The position numbers and the translations under genes are program-made. A stretch of 30,580 nucleotides of DNA from the NCBI GenBank assembly GCA_002405525.1, contig DHLY01000009.1, forward strand, positions 1,386 to 31,965, written 5' to 3'. Shown one piece after another: positions 1-8,670 of this stretch. The stretch comes from Proteobacteria bacterium UBA4656. Lineage in GTDB: Bacteria > Pseudomonadota > Gammaproteobacteria > Xanthomonadales > Ahniellaceae. The number at the start of each line of letters is the position of its first letter. Position 1 is the first letter of the stretch. The notes beneath the pieces were generated by a model that did no database searches, had not been told where the DNA came from, and saw nothing but the letters and a program-made list of their open reading frames with translations.

Positions 1-1203
1 CGTGCCACAGCAGCGGCGCGCGCGCGCGCCGCCACGGCGGTACGCCGAGCGATTGCAGCGCGTGCTTGATCGACTGCGAGGGGCGGCGCGGCGACAGCAC
101 GATGCGCTCGCCGCCGGCGCGCGGTGCCACGCGCAGCGGCAGCGCCGCGATCGCGCCGTCGATGCGCAGGCTGCCCCCGCAGGGCAGGGCCAGCGGCGCG
201 CGTCCGTCCCAGTCCAGCGACCAGCCACGTGGCGCGGGCGGGAGTGGCGCCATCGCGTACAGCGCGCCTCGCCACAGGCGCAGTTCGGCACCGGGCCAGC
301 GCACCACGGGTTCCGCATCCGGGCGCGGCGCGGCCAGGCGGCGGCCCAGTTCCGCCAGCGCGCGCGCGTCCGGTGGCGGCAGGCCGCGCGACAGCAGCCA
401 GTGCCGCAGCAGCGCCCCGCGCGCCGACTCCTCCAGCGCGTCGAGCCCGGCCGCGTCGAGCACGTCGGGGTCGGCCGCGCCGCGCCGCGCGAGTTCGGCG
501 TCGAGCACGCGCGCCTCGCGCGCGGCGGCGGCATCGAGCAGGGCGGCGCTGCGCGACAGTGCGCGCGCGGTGTGCGGCCAGCGCGCTGCGAGCCGCGGCA
601 TCACCTCCAGCCGCAGGTAGTTGCGTTCGAAGCGCGGGTCGGCGTTGGATGGATCCTCGACCCAAGCCAGCCGCTCGGCCTGCGCCCACGCGCGGATCGC
701 GTCGCGCGGCAGTCCCAGCCACGGGCGCGCCAGCCAACCGGCGGCGAACGGCCGCAGCGCGCGCATTCCACGCAAGCCCTCGGGGCCGGCGGCGCGCAGC
801 AGGCGCAGCAGCAGGGTCTCGGCCTGGTCATCGGCGTGGTGGGCGGCGACCAGGATCTCGCCAGCGTGCAGGGCATCGGCGAAGGCCGCGTGGCGCGCCG
901 CGCGCGCGGCGGCTTCCAGCCCGCCAGCGCCGCCCGCCTCGACCTGCACGCGCTGCACCTGCAGCGGGACGCTGAGCGCGGCGGCCTGCGCGCGCACCGC
1001 GGCCGCCCAGCGGGCACTGTCGGGATGCAGGCCGTGGTCGACGTGGATCGCGGACAAGCCGCGCGCGCGCGCCGCCGGCTCGGCCGCCAGCGCGTGCAGC
1101 AGTGCGGTGGAGTCGAGCCCGCCGCTGGCCGCCACCCGTAGCGCGCCGGGCGGCCAGGCGGCGAGCGCCTGCGCGAGCGCCTCGGGCGGGCCGGGACCGG
1201 CCA

Positions 1204-1204
<1 letters not shown>
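1..1204 (-). CDS. tilS: tRNA(Ile)-lysidine synthase TilS, C-terminal end cut by window edge
   Basis: TilS uses ATP to attach lysine to C34 of the CAU-anticodon tRNA-Ile so that it reads AUA and is charged with isoleucine; it is cytoplasmic and essential in most bacteria. The reading frame starts with MAGPGPPEAL and carries the PP-loop ATP-pyrophosphatase signature SGGLDS at residues 27–32, followed by HVDHGL and AAHHADDQAETLLLR, all typical of the N-terminal catalytic domain. About 401 codons are visible and the family is usually around 430–450, so only the tail is missing. The ATG overlaps the accA stop by one base (TGATG), which supports this start and translational coupling. The far C-terminal part has alternating GC runs (bases 15–29). 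Identification rests on motifs and the accA neighbour and is confident. Confidence 0.93.
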
Positions 1205-2163
<959 letters not shown>

Positions 2164-2206
2164 GGCTCCCGGTCCGGGGCGGGTCTCGTGCGGGAAAGGC
2201 TGCAGG

Positions 2207-2704
2207 TTACCGCGCAGAGCCGGGCGCCGGCAAAGCCGGTCCGGGGGTCGCTTCCCGGGTCTCGTCGCACAGCGTGCGGCGATACAGCCGGCCGTCGCGG
2301 AACCAGTGCCAGGTGCGGGCGCGCGACCGCCCGTCGGGCGCCAGCACGATCAGTTCGACGAAGTGCGCGCCGGGCTCGTCCTTGCGCTCCAGGCGCAGCA
2401 GGATCGTTCCCTCGAGCGACGCCCAGGCGCTGCCGTGGAAGGCCGGCACGTCCCACCACAACCGGCCGTCGCGCAGCAGCGCGGGCAGTTCGACACGCTG
2501 TTCGCGACCATCGTCCCAGGTGAAGCGGTTGCGCTGCACGTAGGCCCAGGGGCCCGCGTCGGGAAACGTGCACTCGACGTGGCTTTGGTGCCGGTCGACC
2601 AGACGGCCTTCGCCGTCGAGGTGGCGGTAGGTGCCGGTCCACGTGCCTTCGTGGCGCAGGATTTCCGGGAAGTCGCGCGCGAGCGCCGCGCGCAGGCCGC
2701 TCAT
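2207..2704 (-). CDS. DUF3598 family protein
   Basis: This is a 165-residue soluble protein starting [16 protein letters not shown]. The run [14 protein letters not shown] followed by aromatic-rich segments ([44 protein letters not shown]) matches, from memory, the DUF3598 family, a lipocalin-like beta-barrel fold related to cyanobacterial bilin lyases of the CpcS/CpeS type. No enzymatic role is established for the proteobacterial members, and I assign none. The start ATG overlaps the stop of the upstream membrane-protein gene in an ATGA arrangement, so the two are likely translated together. The next gene downstream is accA. A small hydrophobic ligand in the barrel would be a reasonable inference, but the sequence does not show it. 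Confidence 0.75.
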   Translation of the reverse strand: MSGLRAALARDFPEILRHEGTWTGTYRHLDGEGRLVDRHQSHVECTFPDAGPWAYVQRNRFTWDDGREQRVELPALLRDGRLWWDVPAFHGSAWASLEGTILLRLERKDEPGAHFVELIVLAPDGRSRARTWHWFRDGRLYRRTLCDETREATPGPALPAPGSAR

Positions 2705-3102
2705 GGCCTGGCCTCGCGGCGCCCGAGCCACCAGGGCAGCAGGGCGAAGGCGAGCAGCGCCAGCGCATAAGCGACGCCGGACACGGGGTCGCGGCCGGCG
2801 AGGTTCTCGGCGACGGTCTGGTCGCGCAGGCCGAGCACCACGGTGAATTCGACCGCCAGCAGCATCGCCAGCGCCAGGGCCCCCATCGAGAGCCGCCGGC
2901 CGGGGTCGGATGGCACCCCGAGGCGGCCGCAGGTCGCGCGTGCCGCCAGCGCGCTGGCGGCGACCATCACCGGCAGTTCCAGCAGTTCGGCCCAGCGATC
3001 GCCCAGCGCCGGCGCCAGCCAGGCCACGCGCGCCACGCCGAGCGCGAAGCCGACCGCGAACACCAGCGCGAAGTAGACGAAGGCGGCGGCGAGGACGCGC
3101 AT
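2701..3102 (-). CDS. Small integral membrane protein, unknown function
   Basis: A 133-residue protein with about four hydrophobic stretches: residues 5–25 (FVYFALVFAVGFALGV), about 42–58, about 75–92 and about 108–125 (ending in [11 protein letters not shown]). I recognise no family motif. A short segment LRDQTVAENLAGRDPVSGV separates the last two helices. It heads the minus-strand run that continues into the DUF3598 protein, accA and tilS. Its ATG faces the DoxX-like gene across a 76-bp divergent gap. The ATGA overlap with the DUF3598 gene makes a functional link between the two plausible. It is most likely a real gene because of codon use and tight packing, but its role is open. Confidence 0.7.
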   Translation of the reverse strand: MRVLAAAFVYFALVFAVGFALGVARVAWLAPALGDRWAELLELPVMVAASALAARATCGRLGVPSDPGRRLSMGALALAMLLAVEFTVVLGLRDQTVAENLAGRDPVSGVAYALALLAFALLPWWLGRREARP

Positions 3103-3178
3103 GGGGCTTGACTCCGGCCGGCAGCGACGGGTAGGACCGATACTGCAAAGGGTGCCACAGCGGGGCCGACGACGCGCG

Positions 3179-3577
3179 ATGCCGTTTCCTTTCGACCCGA
3201 TGCCCCCGGTATGGCTCGTGCAGTGCGCGGTCGCCGGCGTGTGGCTTTACGAGGGCCTGTGGTGCAAGGTCCTGGCCCGCAGCGCGCACGAGCACGAGGT
3301 GGTCTCCGAGGTGCGCTTCCTGTCGCCGTGGATGGTGTCGGTCTTCCTGCGCGGCCTCGGCGTGGTCGAGTGCGCGCTCGGCGCGTGGGTGCTGTCCGGC
3401 TGGATGCCGCAGGCCGCGGCGGTCGTGCAGACCGTGCTGCTGGTCGGCCTCAACACCGCGGGCCTGACGCTGGCGCGCGCGAAGATCCCCGACCCGGCCG
3501 GCATGCTGTTCAAGAACTTCGCCCTGCTGGTGCTGGCCTGGGCCTGCGCGGGCCTGCTGCTGCAGGAGGCCGGGTGA
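3179..3577 (+). CDS. DoxX-like family membrane protein
   Basis: A 132-residue protein with four predicted membrane helices. The pattern around residues 10–35 (LVQCAVAGVWLYEGLWCKVL), then VRFLSPWMV, GLGVVECALGAWVLSG and a closing LFKNFALLVLAWACAGLLL, fits the DoxX-like family; these are small quinone-associated or uncharacterised membrane proteins. I chose the ATG giving MPFPFDPMPP because it leaves room for a divergent promoter; an in-frame ATG at 3101 would add 26 poorly membrane-like residues and overlap the opposite gene. The stop overlaps the GTG start of the next gene (GTGA), so this and the DUF3419 enzyme are probably made together, perhaps as a membrane partner for a lipid-modifying enzyme (inference). 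Confidence 0.78.
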   Translation: MPFPFDPMPPVWLVQCAVAGVWLYEGLWCKVLARSAHEHEVVSEVRFLSPWMVSVFLRGLGVVECALGAWVLSGWMPQAAAVVQTVLLVGLNTAGLTLARAKIPDPAGMLFKNFALLVLAWACAGLLLQEAG

Positions 3578-4479
3578 GCGGCGCCGGCACCGCGTGGTCG
3601 CGCGGCCGCTTCGACGCCGGCGGCGGGCCACAGTTGCTGCTGTTCGGCCGCATGTACGAGGACGACGCGGTGGAGCGCGCGGCCTTCGCTCCAGGAGGGT
3701 CGGTGTTCTGCATCGCCTCGGCCGGTGACATGGCGCTGGCGCTGTGCGCCGACCACGACGTGACCGCGGTCGACATCAACCCCGTGCAGGCCGATTACGC
3801 GCGCGCCCGCTTCGCCGGTGCGCCGCGCCGCACGGGGGCGGCCGAGCGCCTGATGGGCTTCGGTCGCGGCCTGCTGCCGCTGCTGGGCTGGAATGCATCG
3901 CGCATCGAGGCCTTCCTGCAGATGACGGACCCCGCGGCGCAGGCGCACTGGTTCGCCACCCACCTCGATACCTGGCGCTTCCGCACGGCGGTGGACGCCG
4001 CGCTGTCCCTGACCGCACTGGGCAAGGTGTACGGCAACGAACTGATGGCGATCGTGCCGCCGCGCTTCGGTGCGGTGCTGCGCGCACGCCTCGCGCGCTG
4101 CGTCGGCCGCCATCCGAACCGCGGCAATCCGTGGCTGCGCCTGCTGCTGACCGGGGACGCCGGCATCGCACCGCCGCCGCCCGCGCACGCGGCATCGATC
4201 GAACTGCACTGCGCCGACGCGCTGGCCTTCCTCGCCGACGGCCCGCCGGCGCGCTTCGATGCCTTCACCCTGTCGAACATTCTCGATGGCGCCAATGCGG
4301 CCTTCGCCGAACGCCTGCGCGCTGCCGTGCAGCACGCCGCACGGCCGGGTGCGGTCGTCGTGCGGCGCAGTTTCCGCGAGCCGGCCGCGGGCGACGATCC
4401 CCGCCACGACCGCGCGCTGGACGACCGCTCCGTGCTGTGGGGTGTGGTCGACGTGCGGCCGGTCGCCGACTGGCGCTGA
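3574..4479 (+). CDS. DUF3419 (BtaA-like) family protein
   Basis: A 301-residue protein of the DUF3419 family, which includes BtaA, the S-adenosylmethionine:diacylglycerol 3-amino-3-carboxypropyl transferase of betaine-lipid synthesis. What I see: a SAM-binding fold start VFCIASAGDMALAL with AVDINPVQ about 20 residues later, a long helical middle (LDTWRFRTAVDAALSL, YGNELMAIVPPRFG), and the late motif FDAFTLSNILDGA. It is shorter than classical BtaA, and no btaB-type N-methyltransferase is nearby, so betaine-lipid synthesis is not demonstrated. The start is GTG, overlapping the DoxX-like stop, with AGGAGG at 3564–3569 just ahead. A 7-bp inverted repeat begins in its stop codon. Family call is confident; the substrate is not known. 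Confidence 0.82.
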   Translation: MSGAGTAWSRGRFDAGGGPQLLLFGRMYEDDAVERAAFAPGGSVFCIASAGDMALALCADHDVTAVDINPVQADYARARFAGAPRRTGAAERLMGFGRGLLPLLGWNASRIEAFLQMTDPAAQAHWFATHLDTWRFRTAVDAALSLTALGKVYGNELMAIVPPRFGAVLRARLARCVGRHPNRGNPWLRLLLTGDAGIAPPPPAHAASIELHCADALAFLADGPPARFDAFTLSNILDGANAAFAERLRAAVQHAARPGAVVVRRSFREPAAGDDPRHDRALDDRSVLWGVVDVRPVADWR

Positions 4480-4503
4480 CCGGGCGCCCGTCGCCACCCG
4501 GTC
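4478..4503 (+). terminator. Stop-codon hairpin after the DUF3419 gene
   Basis: GACCGGG at 4478–4484 is perfectly repeated in inverted form as CCCGGTC at 4497–4503, leaving a 12-nt loop. The left arm includes the last two bases of the TGA stop. There is no T-run after it, so it is not a textbook intrinsic terminator; it may slow transcription or protect the 3' end. The remaining 90 bp before the fibre operon shows only a GGAAG ribosome site (4583–4587) and no clear promoter. Confidence 0.35.
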
Positions 4504-4593
4504 CCGGCGGGCCGCCGACGCCATCAGCGCCCGGCCTGTTCGGAATCGCCCCGTCCGTCCATTCCTCCGTCCAGCACCCCACGGAAGACTGCG

Positions 4594-6390
4594 ATGGCCC
4601 GTTCGATCCGCATCCGCGCGCTGGCCGCGCTGGTCGCCGCCGCGCTCGCGCCCGGCGCTGCCCGTGCCTGGGGTTTCGTCTACGAAGGCCGTCTCGACGA
4701 CGGCGGCGCGCCCGCCAACGGCCGCTACGACCTGCGGCTGTCGCCGTTTGCCGATGCGAAATCGGGTGCCGCGCTGGCCGTACCGATCGTGTTCGAGGAC
4801 GTGCCGGTGGTCGACGGCCGGTTCCGGATCGACTTCGACCTGCCGCTGGCGAGCGCGGGCGCGGCCTGGATCGAGGTCGGTGTTCGCGATGGCAGCGCCG
4901 TGGGTGCGTTCTCCACGATTCCCGGCCGCAGCGAGGCCGCCGCGGCGAAGGCGATCGGCGCCTGCTGGAGCAGCACCGGCGACAGCGCGACCAATCCGGC
5001 GGTGAACTTCCTCGGCACCACCGATGCGCAGCCGCTGGTGTTGCGGGTGCAGAACCAGCAGGTGGTGCGGTATGAGCCGAGCGCGTTCCTGTTCGGCGGG
5101 CAACCGGCGACGGCGAACGTGATCGCGGGCGCGCCACTGAACGGCGTGTTCGCCGGCGTGCGCGGCGCGACGATTGGTGGCGGCGGCCTGCCGCAAGACA
5201 GCGATCCGAACCTGTTGGATGAGGCGCCCAATCGCGTCAACGACGATTTCGGCACGGTCGGCGGTGGGATCGGAAACCTCGCCGGTGATCAGTTGATCGA
5301 TGTCGCTTCTGCCGTCGGCGCTACGGTAGGCGGCGGCAGCTTCAATCGTGCGAGTGCGTTCCACTCGACGATCGGCGGTGGCGCGAGGAACCAGACTACG
5401 GCCGGCGGCTCGACGATCGGCGGCGGGACGGGCAACCAGGCCACGGGAGATACCGCGACCATCGCGGGCGGCGAGTCCCAGGTCGCCAGCGGTGCCTTCG
5501 CCGCCATCGGCGGTGGTGTCGGCAACTCAGCCAGCGCCAACGGCGCCGCGGTTGCAGGCGGACTGCAGAACCAGGCGTCGGCCCCGTTCGCGACGGTCGC
5601 CGGTGGTGCGCAGAACGTGGCCTCGGGCGACCGCAGTGTTGTCGCCGGAGGCGCCGCGAATCGGAGTCTTGCGCTCACGGCCACCGTCTCCGGTGGCGGA
5701 TCGAACGCAGCAATCGGGACAGGTTCGGTGGTGCCCGGCGGGTCCTTCAACTGTGCGGGGGGCACATCATCGTTCGCCGCCGGGGGCGGCGCGCGGATCC
5801 GCTCGGGAACGAGTTCACCGCCGCCCAGCACGGGCGCCTGTTCCGACCTGCCTTCGAGCGGCGACTCCGACGGCGACGAGGATACTTTCGTGTGGAGTGG
5901 GGGCGGGACCCCCTTCGTCTCCACCGGCCCGCGCCAGTTCCTGGTCAATTCGCCCAACGGCGTGGCGATCAACGTCAACGATCCGGCCGGCAGCACGCTG
6001 CGCGTGGCCGGCACGCTGCGCGTCGACACGCTCGGCACCAGCGCCAGCACCACGCTGTGCCGCAATGCCAGCAACCAGATCAGCGGCTGCAGTTCGAGCG
6101 CGCGCTACAAGGAACACATCACCGACCTCGCGCTCGGGCTCGCCGTGGTCGAGCGGATGCGACCGGTGGCGTACGACTGGAAGGAGACGCACGAGGCCGA
6201 CATCGGCTTCGTCGCCGAAGAGATCGCGGCCATCGATCCGCGACTGGTGACGCGCAACGCGGCCGGCGAAGTCGAAGGCGTGAAGTACGAGCGGCTGACC
6301 GCGGTGCTGGCGGTGGCGCTCAAGGACCTCGATGCACGACTCGAGGCAATCGAACGACAACTCGGCGTCGGCCGTGGGGAGCAACCGTGA
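4594..6390 (+). CDS. Secreted S74 tail-fibre-domain protein, copy 1
   Basis: A 598-residue exported fibre-like protein. Residues 1–26 form a signal peptide (basic start, hydrophobic core, ending PGAARA). Next comes a module starting GFVYEGRLDDGGAPANGRY and running to about residue 165, then a linker, then about ten 15-residue repeats of the form (T/A)(I/V)xGGxxNxAxG (about 243–385), likely a left-handed beta-roll shaft. A cap follows with NCAGG and SGDSDGDEDTFVW. The C-terminal peptidase S74 domain carries SSARYK, where Ser501 and Lys506 match the Ser-(5)-Lys dyad of phage intramolecular chaperones, so self-cleavage releasing about 98 residues is possible. The last 25 residues look helical. 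No outer-membrane anchor is visible. It is first of an operon-like run. Function is unknown; a surface or extracellular fibre is an inference. Confidence 0.85.
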   Translation: MARSIRIRALAALVAAALAPGAARAWGFVYEGRLDDGGAPANGRYDLRLSPFADAKSGAALAVPIVFEDVPVVDGRFRIDFDLPLASAGAAWIEVGVRDGSAVGAFSTIPGRSEAAAAKAIGACWSSTGDSATNPAVNFLGTTDAQPLVLRVQNQQVVRYEPSAFLFGGQPATANVIAGAPLNGVFAGVRGATIGGGGLPQDSDPNLLDEAPNRVNDDFGTVGGGIGNLAGDQLIDVASAVGATVGGGSFNRASAFHSTIGGGARNQTTAGGSTIGGGTGNQATGDTATIAGGESQVASGAFAAIGGGVGNSASANGAAVAGGLQNQASAPFATVAGGAQNVASGDRSVVAGGAANRSLALTATVSGGGSNAAIGTGSVVPGGSFNCAGGTSSFAAGGGARIRSGTSSPPPSTGACSDLPSSGDSDGDEDTFVWSGGGTPFVSTGPRQFLVNSPNGVAINVNDPAGSTLRVAGTLRVDTLGTSASTTLCRNASNQISGCSSSARYKEHITDLALGLAVVERMRPVAYDWKETHEADIGFVAEEIAAIDPRLVTRNAAGEVEGVKYERLTAVLAVALKDLDARLEAIERQLGVGRGEQP

Positions 6391-6680
6391 TGAAGGGGCA
6401 TTCGATGGGACGCGTGGTCGGGCTGCTGGCATTCCTGCTGGCCTCGGCGGGTGTGACGGCGGCGGAACGCAGTGCCGCCGGTAACCGATTCCGCATCGAA
6501 GGCGCGATCACCCCGCGCGCGGTGAGTGACGACGGCCGCTTCGGCCTGCAGGCACAGGTCACTGCCACCGAAGGCAAGCGCTCGGCGGATGGCCGCTTCG
6601 CCTTGAAGGCGGTGAACGTCCCCGCCGGCGGCTGTGCGCCGGCGCCGGACGCGATGTTCGCCAACGGCTTCGAGCCTTGA
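6390..6680 (+). CDS. Small exported protein with C-terminal NGFEP tail
   Basis: A 96-residue protein whose ATG overlaps the stop of fibre copy 1 by one base (TGATG). Residues 1–24 are a signal peptide (MGRVVGLLAFLLASAGVTAA). The mature part holds two similar strands, SDDGRFGLQAQ and SADGRFALKAV, then a cysteine (GGCAPAPD) and the tail MFANGFEP. From memory, endings of the type FxNGFE or FxDGFE are common in secreted proteins of Lysobacterales and may act as a sorting or processing tag; this should be verified. No catalytic motif is seen. It is the only gene in the fibre array that is not a paralogue of the others, and copies 2–4 have no equivalent after them. It may be an accessory or partner of the fibres (inference). 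Confidence 0.72.
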   Translation: MKGHSMGRVVGLLAFLLASAGVTAAERSAAGNRFRIEGAITPRAVSDDGRFGLQAQVTATEGKRSADGRFALKAVNVPAGGCAPAPDAMFANGFEP

Positions 6681-6690
6681 GGCGCGGACC

Positions 6691-8655
6691 ATGACGACCC
6701 TGTTCCCGCGCGCCGCGGCGCGGTCGCTCGCGCTCGCCGTGGCCCTGTCGCCGACTGCTGCCCTTGCCACCGGCTTCGTCTACGAAGGCCGCCTCGACGA
6801 CGGCGGCGCGCCTGCCAACGGTCGCTACGACCTGCAGCTGTCGCCGTTCGCCGATGCGAAGTCGGGTGCCGCGCTGGCCGCCCCGATCGTGTTCGAGGAC
6901 GTGCCGGTGATCGACGGCCGGTTCCGCATCGATTTCGACCTGCCGCTGGCGACCGCAGGCGCGGCGTGGATCGAGGTCGGTGTTCGCGACGGCAGCGCGT
7001 TGGGTGCGTTCTCCACGATTCCCGGCCGCAGCCAGGCCGCCGCGGTGAAAGCGATCGGCGCCTGCTGGAGCAGCACCGGCGACAGCGCGACCAATCCGGC
7101 GGTGAACTTCCTCGGCACCACCGACGCGCAGCCGCTGGTGCTGCGGGTGCAGAACCAGCAGGTGGCGCGCTATGAGCCGAGCAGCCAGTCGTTCAATGGC
7201 GCGCCGATCACTGCGAACGTGGTCATGGGCTCGCCGTTCAACGGGCTGTTCACCGGCGTGCGCGGCGCAGTGATCGCCGGTGGCGGGGTGCCGGTCGACA
7301 GCGATCCCCTCGACGTGGGCGAAGGCCCGAACCGGGTCAATGACGACTTCGGCACCATCGGCGGTGGCTACAGCAATCTCGCTGGCGACGACCTGATCTC
7401 GCCGCAGTCGGCGCTTGCGCCGGTGGTGGGCGGCGGAATCAAGAATCAAGCTGCTGCGTTGCTATCGACCATCGGCGGTGGCCTCGAAAACATCGCCAAC
7501 GGTCAGCAGTCCACGATCGCGGGGGGCTCCAACAACACGACCAGCGGCCTCAACACCACGATCGGCGGCGGAGCATTCAATCTCGTCGAAGGCAGCGAGT
7601 CTGTCGTGGCCGGTGGCGGCAACAATGCGGCGACCGGCGTCGGGAGCACGGTCTCGGGTGGTTTCAGCAACGAGATCCTTGGCGGCAGCTACGGGGTCGT
7701 TTCCGGGGGGCGGGGGAACGAGATCGCCGCCGGTTCCGGCGGTGATGCGTCGGCCATCGCGGGTGGAGCCGACAACCTGGTGGCCGCCGGCGTCCGGTTG
7801 GCTTTCGTTGGCGGTGGGCGCGACAACGTGGTCACCGCACCGTTCGCCGCCAGCGTGCTGGGCGGCGCGGCGAACCAGGCGGCGGGTCAATACAGCACGG
7901 CATCGGGTGGACTCAACAACTGCGCCGGGGGCGCCCAATCCTGGGTCGGTGGCCTTCTGGCCAAGGTGCGCCCGCCCGTCGGGACATCCAGTCCGCAGAA
8001 CGCCGCGTGTGCCGCGGTCGCGAATTCGGGTGACGCCAACGGTGACGAAGGGACCTTCGTTTGGAACGCAGGCCCCGGCGCGCTGACGTCGACCGGGCCC
8101 AACCAGTTCCTGATCGGCGCGCCCGGCGGTGCGGCGATCAACAGCAACGACCCGGCGGGCAACGCCCTGCGGGTCAACGGCACCCTGCGCGTCGACACCC
8201 TGGGCACCAGCGCCAGTACCACGCTGTGCCGCAATGCCAGCAACCAGATCAGTGGTTGCAGTTCGAGTGCACGATACAAGGAACACATCACCGACCTCGA
8301 CCTCGGTCTTGCCGTGATCGAGCGCCTGCGCCCGGTGGCTTACGCGTGGAAGTCCACGCATGAGGCCGACGTCGGTTTCGTCGCCGAGGAAATCGCGGCG
8401 ATCGATCCGCGGCTGGTGACACGCAACGCGGCGGGTGAGATCGAAGGCGTGAAGTACGACCGGCTGACGGCGGTGCTGGCCGCGGCGTTGCAGGAGTCCA
8501 ATGCCCGCGTCACGATCGAGTTGGACGCTTTGCGCGCCGAAGCCGCCGATTTGCGTTCCGAAGCTGCTGAATTGCGTGACGCAGCCGCGCGTCGCGACGA
8601 CCTGCAGGACGAGCGGCTGCGTTCGCTCGAAGCCCTCATCCGCCGCGCGCGTTGA
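6691..8655 (+). CDS. Secreted S74 tail-fibre-domain protein, copy 2
   Basis: A 654-residue paralogue of copy 1 and the longest of the four. I start it at the ATG giving MTTLFPRAAARSL, which follows GAGG at 6679–6682 and makes a clean signal peptide ending in ALAT; a longer in-frame extension upstream would run through the previous gene. The shaft (about residues 245–420) has 11 repeats, some lengthened by 3–5 residues (GGSYGVVSGGRGNEI, AGSGGDASAI, AAGVRLAFV), unlike the regular units of the other copies. The cap has NCAGG, a second cysteine (NAACAAV) and SGDANGDEGTFVW. S74 dyad: Ser525 and Lys530. The tail is a longer heptad-like helix with repeated LRAEAADLRSEAAELRD, a likely coiled coil. 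Function is unknown beyond the fold. Confidence 0.85.
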   Translation: MTTLFPRAAARSLALAVALSPTAALATGFVYEGRLDDGGAPANGRYDLQLSPFADAKSGAALAAPIVFEDVPVIDGRFRIDFDLPLATAGAAWIEVGVRDGSALGAFSTIPGRSQAAAVKAIGACWSSTGDSATNPAVNFLGTTDAQPLVLRVQNQQVARYEPSSQSFNGAPITANVVMGSPFNGLFTGVRGAVIAGGGVPVDSDPLDVGEGPNRVNDDFGTIGGGYSNLAGDDLISPQSALAPVVGGGIKNQAAALLSTIGGGLENIANGQQSTIAGGSNNTTSGLNTTIGGGAFNLVEGSESVVAGGGNNAATGVGSTVSGGFSNEILGGSYGVVSGGRGNEIAAGSGGDASAIAGGADNLVAAGVRLAFVGGGRDNVVTAPFAASVLGGAANQAAGQYSTASGGLNNCAGGAQSWVGGLLAKVRPPVGTSSPQNAACAAVANSGDANGDEGTFVWNAGPGALTSTGPNQFLIGAPGGAAINSNDPAGNALRVNGTLRVDTLGTSASTTLCRNASNQISGCSSSARYKEHITDLDLGLAVIERLRPVAYAWKSTHEADVGFVAEEIAAIDPRLVTRNAAGEIEGVKYDRLTAVLAAALQESNARVTIELDALRAEAADLRSEAAELRDAAARRDDLQDERLRSLEALIRRAR

Positions 8656-8670
8656 CCCCGGGAGTCCGCG

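Noticed and set aside
15..29. Alternating CG run as possible Z-DNA signal
   Set aside because: It lies inside the tilS coding frame and fits Arg/Ala codon use in a high-GC genome.
3108..3137. TTGACT with TAGGAC 18 bp later in the divergent gap as a promoter for the DoxX-like gene
   Set aside because: The -10 match is poor and no ribosome site or further support is seen; chance is likely.
5320..5790. Periodic 45-nt pattern resembling a repeat or CRISPR-like array
   Set aside because: It is an in-frame protein repeat with degenerate units and no spacers, inside an intact coding gene.
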